Shown in pieces: positions 8,449 to 16,232 of a DNA stretch of 58,256 nt. The position numbers and the translations under genes are program-made. The notes under the pieces were generated by a model that was not told the origin of the DNA, ran no database searches, and worked only from the letters and a program-made list of their open reading frames with translations. Source of the DNA: Cellulomonas iranensis NBRC 101100 = JCM 18110 (GTDB lineage Bacteria > Actinomycetota > Actinomycetes > Actinomycetales > Cellulomonadaceae); the NCBI RefSeq assembly GCF_001552375.1, contig NZ_BCRB01000017.1, positions 1 through 58,256 of the forward strand. Direction: 5' to 3'. Positions within the stretch are counted from its first letter, which is position 1; every line of letters begins with the position of its first letter.

Positions 8449-8764
8449 GAAGGCCCTCGACGCACAGAACGAGGCACTGGACCTGCACACCATGGACGTC
8501 CCGGCCGCGACTGCCGTGCTCGAGGGCTGGATGACTGCTAGAGGCACCGACACCGGTGCTTGGCTCCTGGGGCTCGCGCTCCTCGCGGAGCCGATCCTGC
8601 CGGTCCTCGCCCGTCAGGTCTGGGACAGCCTGGGGCTGCCCGCGGGCCCGACCGTGGCGACCGCGCGGCAGGGAGCGACTGTGGGTGGCTCGCGCGTCGT
8701 CGCGCCCTGCTCTGACGTGACGGAGGACGAGCTCGCGCGGTACGTGCACCGGGCCGCCGCCTGA
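8327..8764 (+). pseudogene. Fragment resembling a class-I aminoacyl-tRNA synthetase C-terminus
   Basis: An open frame with coding-like composition, about 145 residues from a TTG; no convincing ribosome site. The part with DIEKALDAQNEALDLHTMDV and WLLGLALLAEPILPVLARQV, then VWDSLGL, looks like the helical anticodon-binding domain of methionyl-type tRNA synthetases. There is no catalytic domain upstream; the preceding sequence is the Abi gene. It is therefore probably a relic rather than a working gene. It is in the same frame as the first part of the Abi gene but separated by stops. The family call rests on a short helical stretch and is weak. Confidence 0.3.
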
Positions 8765-8780
8765 CCCACAGTCCGACCCA

Positions 8781-8823
8781 CCGTCGTCCCGCCGCAGCGC
8801 GCTGTCCTGCGGCGGGACGACGG
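8781..8823. terminator. Bidirectional hairpin terminator
   Basis: A perfect 17-bp stem (CCGTCGTCCCGCCGCAG and its complement) encloses a 9-nt loop. It sits exactly between the ends of the convergent genes at 8764 and 8826. There is no strong T-run, which is usual for GC-rich actinobacteria. Confidence 0.75.
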
Positions 8824-8825
8824 CA

Positions 8826-9485
8826 TCAGGCCCGGACGATCACCGGCGCCGTGAGGTCCGAGTTGTCGACGACGACGGTCGCGCGCGCCGCCGGGTCGCA
8901 CTCCCGGTGGTAGATGCGCTGCCCCTCGACGTAGCGGGTGTTGCGCTCGTCGGCGGGGTCGGGCGACCCTCCGTCCCGCGATGCCATGCGCGGGACCGAG
9001 ACCTCGAACGGGACGTAGAGGTAGACGGAGAAGTCCCAATACCGACGCAGCTCGTCACGGTGCAAGAAGATCCCATCGACGAGCAGGATCGCCTCGGGGC
9101 CTGCGCGACGCGGCTCGACGTCGAGGTACGCGTCCGTCGCTACGTCGTGCGCCGTGTGGCGGTAGACGCGGCCGCGGCCGGGGCCGAAGGGGTCCAGCAC
9201 GTCGGCGCGGAAGCGGTCGTAGTCGTAAGAGTCTTGGTAGAAGCCCTCTGGCGACCTCGCGCCCTTCACGTACCGCTCGGCGCGCGATCGGTGGAAGCCG
9301 TCGATCGACACCCGAACGACCTCCTTGCCGCAGCCACGGACGACGTCCGCGAGCTCGTCGGCGAACCAGGTCTTGCCCGAGCCGTCGACGCCGTCGATCC
9401 CGACGCGGACGGGGCGCCCGACGCTCACCGGCTCGGGGATCTGCTCGGCGATGGTGGCGAGGATCTGGCGTCGGGTCGTCGTCAC
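8826..9485 (-). CDS. Uridine-kinase-like P-loop kinase
   Basis: A 219-residue P-loop phosphotransferase of the uridine kinase / phosphoribulokinase / pantothenate kinase group. Walker A is GIDGVDGSGKTWFAD at about residues 29-43. SIDGFHRSRAERYVKG follows, matching the substrate-proximal DxFH region of uridine-kinase-like proteins. Further on are LLVDGIFLHRDEL and the lid-type ERNTRYVEGQRIYH. The start is GTG at 9485. It stands alone, convergent with the decayed gene to its left. The natural substrate (uridine/cytidine or another small alcohol) cannot be settled. Confidence 0.75.
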   Translation of the reverse strand: MTTTRRQILATIAEQIPEPVSVGRPVRVGIDGVDGSGKTWFADELADVVRGCGKEVVRVSIDGFHRSRAERYVKGARSPEGFYQDSYDYDRFRADVLDPFGPGRGRVYRHTAHDVATDAYLDVEPRRAGPEAILLVDGIFLHRDELRRYWDFSVYLYVPFEVSVPRMASRDGGSPDPADERNTRYVEGQRIYHRECDPAARATVVVDNSDLTAPVIVRA

Positions 9486-9886
9486 AGCAGTGAACCCTAC
9501 CCAGACTGTCGCTCCCCGGGGGCGTCACGCTCGCGGTCCTGACGGGGCACCCAGCCGAGCAGCGGCCTCTGCACGCCATGCAGGCGACCGTGGTGGCCGC
9601 GGTCGGTGCGGTGGTGCCGACGATCCTGGCCGCGCAGGGCATGACCTACCTGGCGATCGACGTGCTAGGGGTCCCGGTCGCGGGCCGCCGTGTTGTTCTG
9701 AACTCACCAGCTCAGGCCATTGTCTCACCATGCGACCCGGGAAGGAGCACATCTACGAGAATTGGTAGCGGAGCTGTCGGCCGCCGCCCGGGGAGTCGAT
9801 CACCACAAGCGAGGGGCAGCGATGACTCCTCCGATCGCCCGGGCGGTGCAGGACCGCAGGTGACGCGCGACGACACTCCGTGAGGG
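9486..9886. other. Intergenic stretch without a convincing gene
   Basis: About 400 bases. One rightward frame (9578-9883) opens MQATVVAAVGAVVPTILAAQ and then runs into low-quality sequence. It has no ribosome site and no recognisable family. The stretch may hold relics of a lost gene in the same decayed patch as the Abi locus. Confidence 0.4.
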
Positions 9887-10162
9887 TTGGGTGTCGGTGC
9901 CTCCTGGCACGGTGGATGTGTCGATCCGTCGTCGTCGCTGTACGTCGAGCTGGTGCACGAGTTCGAGGAAGGCGGGGGTCGCTTCGCCACGATCTCGCCC
10001 GCGCACGGCCTCCGGGAGCTGTCGGACGAGGTCGTGACCGAGCGGATCCTTGCCGCGGCCGCCGCACCTGGGCTCGATCCGGCGCGCCCCTGGCAACTGA
10101 ACTTCGACCTGAGCTTTCGAGCCAGAGCACTCGCGCGGTTCCCTCGTCGGCTGGGGATCTAG
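9887..10162 (+). CDS. Small hypothetical protein, possibly a gene remnant
   Basis: A 91-codon frame. The stretch from about residue 17 (LYVELVHEFEEGGGRFATIS ... ELSDEVVTERILAAAAAP) has protein-like composition, but the start is weak (no clear ribosome site) and the C-terminus is arginine-rich. No family is recognised. It may be the remaining middle of a larger protein, in line with the disrupted genes on its left. Confidence 0.25.
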   Translation: MGVGASWHGGCVDPSSSLYVELVHEFEEGGGRFATISPAHGLRELSDEVVTERILAAAAAPGLDPARPWQLNFDLSFRARALARFPRRLGI

Positions 10163-10565
10163 CTCGACCGGGTGCCCGCTGCGCTCGCATGGCAATCCGC
10201 CCTCAACCTGGCCTTGAGCATCCGTTCGGACGGTGATCGAGGGAACGTGAGCGGTCCGATCAAGACAGCGACGGTGCGCGTCTTTCCCGCGCCGCTGCGT
10301 CGTCGGGCTCGGACCGGTCACGACGGAAGACCATGACCGGCGGCCGGACAGGTGCCGCGACGGCGACCGTCCGGCCACCGTCGCGTCCGGACGGCAGCTC
10401 CTCCCCCGCCCTCGGCCCGATGTCCGAGGGCAGCCGGACACTGAGCACATGATCGGCGCTCGTGGCCTGCTTGGCCCTGACCAGCGCGCGGCGCTCTATC
10501 AGCCGCTAGCCGCTCGACCCGTACGCCCTCATCGTCGACTCACCTCGGTACCGGGGGTCTGACCC
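10163..10565. other. Intergenic stretch with possible leftward relic
   Basis: No gene can be supported. A leftward frame over 10260-10500 has coding-like composition (VRAKQATSADHVLSVRLPSD) but lacks a start context and family likeness, and a stop lies just upstream. It is more likely a degenerate fragment than an active gene. Confidence 0.3.
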
Positions 10566-11030
10566 TCACGCGTACGGCGGCTGGATGACCGCCGCGTCGG
10601 CGTGCGCACCGGCCGCGCGCGCCGCCTCGACCGTGAGCTCGACGTCCGCGAGCGGCCCCTCGACCAGCAGCGGGTCGCCCGTCGCGGTGTCGCCCGACCA
10701 GCGCACCGACGCCTCGGGCGGCGGCCGGAACGCGACGCCCGGGGGCAGCCGGACCACCGCGGCGGCGCGCACGCGCTCGTCGTCCGCGAGGCGCAGCAGC
10801 ACCGCACGCACCTGCGGCAGCCGCTCGACCGTGCGCGCGAGCAGCCGCGCGCGCCGCTCGCCCGCGCGGAACGTCACGACGACCAGGCCCGCGTCGTCGT
10901 GCACGTCGCCCGTCGCCATCGAGTCGACGTTGACGCCGCGCGTCGCGAACACGCCCGCGAGCGCGGCGATGCTGCCGGTGCGGTGGTCGGCGCGCACGTA
11001 CCCGACCCAGCGCGTGTCGTCGTGGGTCAC
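10566..11030 (-). CDS. ACT-domain protein
   Basis: A 154-residue protein. The first about 70 residues form an ACT-type small-molecule-binding domain: WVGYVRADHRTGSIAALAGV, then FATRGVNVDSMATG and the beta strands to LLRLADDE. The C-terminal half (VVRLPPGVAFRPP onwards) is not assigned. The start is GTG at 11030, overlapping the TGA of the dehydrogenase gene (GTGA), so the two are translationally coupled. The ACT part is most like the regulatory subunit of acetolactate synthase, but no large subunit is nearby. A regulatory or sensing role connected with the dehydrogenase is inferred from coupling. Confidence 0.6.
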   Translation of the reverse strand: MTHDDTRWVGYVRADHRTGSIAALAGVFATRGVNVDSMATGDVHDDAGLVVVTFRAGERRARLLARTVERLPQVRAVLLRLADDERVRAAAVVRLPPGVAFRPPPEASVRWSGDTATGDPLLVEGPLADVELTVEAARAAGAHADAAVIQPPYA

Positions 11031-12205
11031 CGGGCCGCTCCGTCCGTCGTCGCCGGGGTCGTCGTCGCAGGGGTCGTCGTCGGCGGGCTCGTCGTCACGG
11101 GGCTCGGCGTCGCGGGGCTCGTCGTCGCCGGGGTGCCGCTCGTCCACGGCGCGGTGCCCGCCGCGATCGCCGCGGCCGCCTGCGCGAGGCGCGCGTCCTC
11201 GTCGGGCGGCAGCGGGTCCAGCAGCACGCGCGTCCAGCCCTCGGGCCCGACGACGACCGGCACGCCCAGCACGCCGTCGACCGGCGCCCCACCCACCCGT
11301 GCCTCGCCCGCGAGCGCGACCTGACCGGCCACGACGATCTCGCGGCCGTCGAGGATCGTCTCGACCAGGTCGATCGTCGCCGACGCGGTGCCCGTGGCCG
11401 TCTTGGCGCCGGACTGGTGCGTCATCCAGGGCCGCGCGACGACCCGCAGGTCGGGCGGCCAGGTGTCGATGAGCGCGAACGCCGCCGCGATGTCGCGCGA
11501 GGCCACGGCCATGAGCTGCGCCTTCGCGTCCGCGACCTCCGCGGGGAACGTCGCGAGCGTGCGGCCGCCGCGCAGCCGCGCCACGGCCCGCTCGCGCTCG
11601 TCGACGTCGAGGCCGCTGATGCGCACGGTCGACCACAGCGGCACCGCGTCCTCGCCGTGCTGCCCGCCGACGAACCCGCCCACGCGGTGCCGACGCACCC
11701 CCAGGGACACCGCGAGCTCGCGGCGGAACCGCAGCGTGTCGAGCCACGCGCCCATGCCGATCACGCGGTGCCGCCCCAGCCGCTCGGCGAGGATCGCGAC
11801 TCCCAGCTCGACCGGGTTCGACACCACGACGACGACCTCGCTGCCCGACCCGTGCGCGGCCAGCGCGTCGGCGTACGCGCGGAACACCGCGGCGTTGTCG
11901 GCCGCGAGCTCGGCGCGCGACGCGGGCACGCCGTCGCTCGTCGGCGGGGGCGTGCGCCCGGCCGCCACGACGACCACGTCCGCGACCACGTCGTCCGGGT
12001 CGAGCGCGACGTCCAGCAGCGGCGCGTGCTCGTCGTACGCGTCGACGAGGTCCGTACGCAGGCCGTGCACCGCGCGCCCCGACGACCCGCCGGGCCGCCC
12101 GACGAGCTGCAGCCGCGACGTCGGCGGCAGCACCTGCCGCTCCACGAGCTGCGTGCAGATCTGCCGGCCCACGTCGCCCGTCGCCCCGAGCACCGCCACG
12201 TCCAT
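11027..12205 (-). CDS. Lactate/malate dehydrogenase family protein
   Basis: A 392-residue NAD-dependent 2-hydroxyacid dehydrogenase. The nucleotide-binding GATGDVG is at residues 8-14, the dinucleotide-domain SNPVELG at 129-135, the substrate/catalytic LDTLRFR at 155-161, and the catalytic histidine in GGQHGED is at 183. The catalytic Asp/Arg/His set is complete. It is longer than usual because of a Thr/Pro/Ser tail from about residue 352, encoded by a short tandem repeat. ATG at 12205 is chosen since it starts directly at the Rossmann strand; an in-frame GTG at 12214 is also possible. Neither has a clear ribosome site. Malate versus lactate specificity is not decided. Confidence 0.75.
   Translation of the reverse strand: MDVAVLGATGDVGRQICTQLVERQVLPPTSRLQLVGRPGGSSGRAVHGLRTDLVDAYDEHAPLLDVALDPDDVVADVVVVAAGRTPPPTSDGVPASRAELAADNAAVFRAYADALAAHGSGSEVVVVVSNPVELGVAILAERLGRHRVIGMGAWLDTLRFRRELAVSLGVRRHRVGGFVGGQHGEDAVPLWSTVRISGLDVDERERAVARLRGGRTLATFPAEVADAKAQLMAVASRDIAAAFALIDTWPPDLRVVARPWMTHQSGAKTATGTASATIDLVETILDGREIVVAGQVALAGEARVGGAPVDGVLGVPVVVGPEGWTRVLLDPLPPDEDARLAQAAAAIAAGTAPWTSGTPATTSPATPSPVTTSPPTTTPATTTPATTDGAAR
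11043..11136. repeat. Degenerate tandem repeat in the dehydrogenase tail
   Basis: About six imperfect copies of a 12-15-nt unit around GTCGTCGCCGGG encode the repeating Thr/Pro/Ser/Ala tail of the dehydrogenase. Unit number is likely to vary between strains (inference). Confidence 0.6.
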
Positions 12206-12283
12206 GCCGGTCACGCTACGGGTGCCGGATGACGCGGGTGTTGCGCGGGGCCGCGCCGGGGCGCCGGGGTCAGGCCCGCGACG

Positions 12284-12589
12284 TCAGGCGGACGGGAACA
12301 GCGACGCGATGACGACCGAGCAGACGATGCCGATCAGCGGCAGCAGCAGCCCGAAGCGCCACCACACGTTGACGTCCGTCGCACCGTTCGGGTCGAGCGC
12401 GCGGCCCTCCTCGTCGGAGATCGCGCGCTGCGCCCAGCCGTCGGGCGTCGCGGTGGCGAGCGTGTAGCCCTTGGGCCACGAGATGCGGAACAGCCAGAAG
12501 ATGTGGAAGTACGACCACGCGCGCACCAGGACGCGCCCCGGGTCGAGCTCGGCCGTCTTGCCGCGTCGTCCCCAGCCGAAGAAGATCAT
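12284..12589 (-). CDS. Small membrane protein, hypothetical
   Basis: A 101-residue protein with an aromatic-rich middle (VRAWSYFHIFWLFRISWPKG) and one C-terminal membrane segment (FGLLLPLIGIVCSVVIASLF). The ATG is at 12589. No family is recognised. It stands alone, leftward, between the DUF72 gene and the dehydrogenase. Confidence 0.6.
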   Translation of the reverse strand: MIFFGWGRRGKTAELDPGRVLVRAWSYFHIFWLFRISWPKGYTLATATPDGWAQRAISDEEGRALDPNGATDVNVWWRFGLLLPLIGIVCSVVIASLFPSA

Positions 12590-12721
12590 GTGCCGTCCCG
12601 TGCTCGTGGTGTCCGTGCCCTGGTGGCCGTGCCCCGCGGCCCCGCCGGAGGGAAGACTAAGCGGTCATAACCGACGGGCTCGCGCTGTGACCACGACTCC
12701 ACCCGTCCGGCGGAACGCCCC

Positions 12722-13618
12722 TCAGCGACCCACGGGTGCCCCGAGACCGCGCTCGGCGAGCCGCGCCGCGAGCGCCGCCGCGTCGAACGGGGCGCGCACC
12801 TTCACGTCGTTGTCGAAGTAGACGTGCACGTCACGCGGGCGGTCGGGCGCCGGGGGCGTGAGACGCGGGCCGTCCGGCGGCGGCGCCCCCGTGGCCCACG
12901 CCGCGACCTTCGCGGCCCACGCGTCGAGCTGCGCGTCGTCGTACCCCGAGACGTACAGCTCGCCGTGCCCGTGCAGACGCACGTAGACGACGTCGCTCGT
13001 GACGTCCTCGAGGTGCGGCCAGCGCCCCGCGGTGTCGGCGACGACCAGGCCGACGTCGTGCGTGCGCAGCAGCTGCGGGAACGCTGGCGTGACGAACGAG
13101 TCGTGCCGGACCTCCAGCACGTGCCGCAGCGGCCGGTCCGCGTCCGTCGTCGTCAGCGCGCGCCCCTCGGCGACCTTGTCGTCGTGCCGCTCCGCGAGGC
13201 GCGCCGCCGCCGCGGTGCTGCGCGGCAGCAGGTCGAAGAACCGGGCCAGCCGGTCGGGGTCGAAGCCGAGGTTCGGCGGCAGCTGCCACAGCAGCGGCCC
13301 GAGCCGGTCCCCCAGCGCCAGCACGCCCGACGCGAAGAAGTTCGCGAGCGGCGTCTCGACGCCCGCGAGCTTCTTCATGTGCGTGACGAAGCGCGGCCCC
13401 TTGACCGAGAACACGAACCCCTCGGGGGTGTCCGCCCGCCACGCGCGGTACGAGTCCGGGCGCTGCAACGAGTAGAACGACCCGTTGATCTCGACGGACC
13501 CCAGGTGCGCGGCCGCGTACGCGAGCTCGCTGCGCTGCGGCAGGCCCGGCGGGTAGAACACGCCCCGCCACGGCGGGTACCGCCACCCGGAGATGCCGAT
13601 GCGCACCGCGCCTGCCAT
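12722..13618 (-). CDS. DUF72-family protein
   Basis: A 298-residue protein with the DUF72 pattern: IGISGWRYPPWRGVFYPPGL at the start, then VEINGSFYSLQ, FSVKGPRFVTHMKKL, LLWQLPPN and VYVRLHGHGELY; it ends with VHVYFDNDVKVRAP. This is normal length for the family, which folds as a TIM barrel and has no settled biochemical function. ATG at 13618. Confidence 0.85.
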   Translation of the reverse strand: MAGAVRIGISGWRYPPWRGVFYPPGLPQRSELAYAAAHLGSVEINGSFYSLQRPDSYRAWRADTPEGFVFSVKGPRFVTHMKKLAGVETPLANFFASGVLALGDRLGPLLWQLPPNLGFDPDRLARFFDLLPRSTAAAARLAERHDDKVAEGRALTTTDADRPLRHVLEVRHDSFVTPAFPQLLRTHDVGLVVADTAGRWPHLEDVTSDVVYVRLHGHGELYVSGYDDAQLDAWAAKVAAWATGAPPPDGPRLTPPAPDRPRDVHVYFDNDVKVRAPFDAAALAARLAERGLGAPVGR

Positions 13619-13716
13619 GCGGCGACTGTAGGAGCGAGCCGGCAGCGGCGCCGCCCGGGGCGCGGTCCCGCCCTACGACGGGCCCCGGCGGGTCTCGCCC
13701 CGGCCGCCCGGTCCGG

Positions 13717-14547
13717 TCAGCGACCGGTCGGCGACAGCCCCGGCACTGTCATGCCCAGCCACTCCTGCGTGCGCTCGGCGAGCCAGCGCGCGTACGGGCC
13801 GAGGTCGACCTCGGTGCCCGCCCACTCCTCGAGCGTCGCGAGCGCCGCGTGCGGGTCCGCCCCGGGGTCGTCCCGCTCGCTGGGGTCGTCGGCGACCGAC
13901 CCGTCGAGGTTCACCTTGACGCCCTCGGTGTGCTCGACCCACAGCGCGGACCGCAGCTCCTCGTCCGCGTCCGGCGGCACGTCGTGCGGACGCGTGACGA
14001 AGAGGCACGCGCACCAGCGCTCGGGCAGGTCGTCGGTCTCCGCGAGGAGCTGCAGGTTGGCGCGCGTGACGGTCAGCGGCGCCGGCAGCGCGACGGGGTC
14101 GTCCGCGTCCTCGGCGACGGCCGCGGCGACGGTGAGCACCACCTCGGCGAGCGCGATGGAGTGCGGGTCCTCGAGCCCGAGGCCGGGCAGCGGCTCGAGC
14201 TCGGTGCACACCCCGGTGACCCGCAGCTCCTGCGCACCTCGTCGCAGGACGAGCACGAACTCACCACCCCCGGGCTCGACCTCGATCCCGAGGGTGGGGC
14301 CGGTGCGCAGCCGCACGTCCCCACGCACGGCACCCGAGGCGTCACCGGCGCGCAGCTGCACGGTCCCCTCGAAGCCCGCGTCGCGCAGCACCGTGAGCGC
14401 GGGCACGGCGCCGTCGACGACGCGGCGCAGCTCGCGCGTCCACGTCAGCACGGAGACGAGCTGCCCCTCGACCACGTCGACGGTCAGGGCGGTGCCTGCA
14501 CCGAGCGTCTCGGGCGGCGGGGTGCGGTCGCGTCGGAACAGCCTCAC
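13717..14547 (-). CDS. Conserved hypothetical protein
   Basis: A 276-residue soluble, acidic protein from a GTG at 14547. No signal peptide and no recognised motif. It is rich in short beta-like stretches (GTVQLRAGD, GDVRLRTGP, GEFVLVLRRG). Its gene is divergent from terC, sharing the intergenic region that carries the terC promoter and riboswitch. Confidence 0.65.
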   Translation of the reverse strand: MRLFRRDRTPPPETLGAGTALTVDVVEGQLVSVLTWTRELRRVVDGAVPALTVLRDAGFEGTVQLRAGDASGAVRGDVRLRTGPTLGIEVEPGGGEFVLVLRRGAQELRVTGVCTELEPLPGLGLEDPHSIALAEVVLTVAAAVAEDADDPVALPAPLTVTRANLQLLAETDDLPERWCACLFVTRPHDVPPDADEELRSALWVEHTEGVKVNLDGSVADDPSERDDPGADPHAALATLEEWAGTEVDLGPYARWLAERTQEWLGMTVPGLSPTGR

Positions 14548-14680
14548 GTCTCTCCTGTCACCGGGGTCGGCGCGACCCTAGCGGTGGGTGCGGGGCCGCG
14601 GGTGGGTCGTCGGTCGCGCAGGGCCTCGTGCCACCACCTCGCGATGCGCGACCCGGACGGCGTCGGTGCGTCCCGAGCGG

Positions 14681-14709
14681 TTGACGCAACAGGTGAACTG
14701 CCGTTCACT
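14681..14709 (+). promoter_or_regulatory. Promoter of terC with overlapping inverted repeat
   Basis: TTGACG (14681-14686) is a good -35. With a 17-base spacer the -10 would be TTCACT (14704-14709), which is weak. The inverted repeat GTGAAC-TGCC-GTTCAC (14693-14708) lies in the spacer and -10, the position expected for a repressor site. Confidence 0.5.
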
Positions 14710-14714
14710 TGTCC

Positions 14715-14831
14715 ACGTGGAGGGGAGTATCCCCCGACGCCGCGTCGTCACCACGGCCACCCCGGACGGGTGGTCCGGCGCGGCGGGCCCTCGCCCGGGC
14801 CGGGAGAGACCTCCGGTGTCCGACCGGAGGT
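14715..14831 (+). promoter_or_regulatory. yybP-ykoY Mn2+ riboswitch with SD-sequestering stem
   Basis: GGAGGGGAGTA (14719-14729) and GAGACCTCC (14806-14814) are the two conserved loop/stem parts of the yybP-ykoY class. GGAGG (14719-14723) pairs with CCTCC (14810-14814) to form the basal stem. The same CCTCC also belongs to a perfect 9-bp hairpin, ACCTCCGGT (14809-14817) with ACCGGAGGT (14823-14831), which buries the terC ribosome site. The two pairings exclude each other: metal-stabilised aptamer stem means a free ribosome site. This is the switch logic known for alx/mntP-type genes. Confidence 0.82.
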
Positions 14832-14837
14832 CTGCTC

Positions 14838-15857
14838 GTGGACGTCGACGTGTGGGTGTGGCTGGCCGTGCTGGCCGCGATCCTGACCATGCTGGCCATC
14901 GACCTGGTGGCGCACCGCCGCGCCCACGTCATCGGGGTGCGGGAGGCGGCCGCCTGGTCCGCCGTGTGGGTCGCGTGCGGCGTGGGCTTCGGCACGCTGG
15001 TCTGGCGCGTGTGGGGCGCCGACGCGGGGCAGCAGTACTTTGCCGGCTACCTCATCGAGAAGTCGCTCGCCGTCGACAACGTGTTCGTCTGGGCGATCGT
15101 CTTCACCTACTTCGCCGTCCCGCGGGAGCTGCAGCACCGCGTGCTGTTCCTCGGCGTGCTCGGGGCGCTGGTGTTCCGCGGCGCGTTCATCGCCGGCGGG
15201 GCGGCGCTCATCGAGACCTTCGGCTGGGTCCTCTACCTCTTCGCGGCGTTCCTGCTGTGGACCGGGTACCGCATGCTGCGCCAGCGTGACGATCACCTCG
15301 ACCCCGAGCGGTCCCGCGCCTGGCGGCTGTTCCGCCGGCACGTCCCCATGACCGACGCCTTCCACGGCCAGCGGCTGCTCGTGCGCCGCGGCGGCGTCCT
15401 GCTCGCCACGCCGCTGCTGGCCGTGCTCGTGCTCGTCGAGGTCACCGACATCGTCTTCGCGGTCGACTCGATCCCCGCGATCTTCGCCGTGACCGACGAC
15501 GTCTTCCTCGTCTTCACCGCCAACGCGTTCGCGATCCTCGGCCTGCGCGCCATGTACTTCCTGCTCGCCGACCTCATGCACCGGTTCGTCTACCTCAAGG
15601 TCGGCCTCGCGCTGGTGCTCATGTGGGTCGGGGTGAAGATGCTGCTGAAGATCGACGTCCTGTACGTCCCCACGAGCCTGTCGCTGGCCGTCGTGGCGAC
15701 GATCCTCGCCGTCAGCGTCGGCGCGAGCCTGTACGCGACCCGCGGGCAGGGCCGCCGCGCGGCGCCCGTACCCGTCGCACCGCCGTTCCGCGTCGCGACG
15801 CAGGACGAGATCCGCGAGCTCGAGCCCGTGCTCCGCCGGCCGGCGGTGCGCCGGTGA
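14838..15857 (+). CDS. TerC-family membrane protein
   Basis: A 339-residue integral membrane protein, TerC/Alx family. Conserved acidic membrane motifs are present: SLAVDNVFVWA in the N-half, VEVTDIVFAVDSIPAIFAVT in the centre and NAFAILGLRAMYFLLADLM. These are linked to Mn2+ handling in the family. The start is GTG at 14838, seven bases after GGAGG (14826-14830), the site that the riboswitch controls. Manganese export or metalation of exported proteins is the likely role. Its stop overlaps the start of a small winged-helix gene. Confidence 0.9.
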   Translation: MDVDVWVWLAVLAAILTMLAIDLVAHRRAHVIGVREAAAWSAVWVACGVGFGTLVWRVWGADAGQQYFAGYLIEKSLAVDNVFVWAIVFTYFAVPRELQHRVLFLGVLGALVFRGAFIAGGAALIETFGWVLYLFAAFLLWTGYRMLRQRDDHLDPERSRAWRLFRRHVPMTDAFHGQRLLVRRGGVLLATPLLAVLVLVEVTDIVFAVDSIPAIFAVTDDVFLVFTANAFAILGLRAMYFLLADLMHRFVYLKVGLALVLMWVGVKMLLKIDVLYVPTSLSLAVVATILAVSVGASLYATRGQGRRAAPVPVAPPFRVATQDEIRELEPVLRRPAVRR

Positions 15858-16180
15858 CCGCCGGGGCCGACACGGGGCGGCCACGCACGTCGTGGACGTT
15901 CCTGACGAACCACGCGCACGTGCTGCTCGCCGTCGCCCGCGACCCGGACGCGCGCGTGGCCGACGTCGCCGCCGTCGTCGGCATCACGCCGCGCGCCACG
16001 CTGCTCGTGCTGCGGGACCTCGAGGACGCCGGGTACCTGCACCGGCACCGCACCGGCAGGCGCACCCACTACACGATCGCCGAGCACCGACCCTTCCGGC
16101 ACCCGTCGACCGCCCCCCACGAGGTCGACGAGCTGCTCGCGCTGTTCGGGACCCCGCACCCCGCCGCGGCGTCCCGGTGA
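15854..16180 (+). CDS. Small winged-helix regulator
   Basis: A 108-residue protein with one helix-turn-helix: WTFLTNHAHVLLAVARDPDA, then VADVAAVVGITPRATLLVLR and the wing with RHRTGRRTHYTI. The C-terminus FRHPSTAPHEVDELLALFG is short. The pattern fits MarR/ArsR-like or TrmB-like single-domain regulators. GTG at 15854 overlaps the terC TGA, so it is co-translated with terC and therefore under the same riboswitch. Its target is unknown; feedback on metal genes is possible. Confidence 0.75.
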   Translation: MTAGADTGRPRTSWTFLTNHAHVLLAVARDPDARVADVAAVVGITPRATLLVLRDLEDAGYLHRHRTGRRTHYTIAEHRPFRHPSTAPHEVDELLALFGTPHPAAASR

Positions 16181-16232
16181 CCGTTCCGCCGCCACCGGCG
16201 CACGGGCAGCGCGGCGGGCCCGGCGACGGCCC

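Noticed and set aside
8449..8764. Programmed frameshift joining the Abi gene with the synthetase-like fragment
   Set aside because: The two parts belong to different folds, and an in-frame stop (8297-8299) lies between; independent relics are simpler.
9578..9883. Rightward ORF MQATVVAAVGAVV...
   Set aside because: No ribosome site, no family, composition degrades after 45 residues; described only as an intergenic relic.
14801..14831. ACCTCCGGT hairpin as an intrinsic terminator
   Set aside because: It contains the terC ribosome site and has no T-run; translational control fits better.
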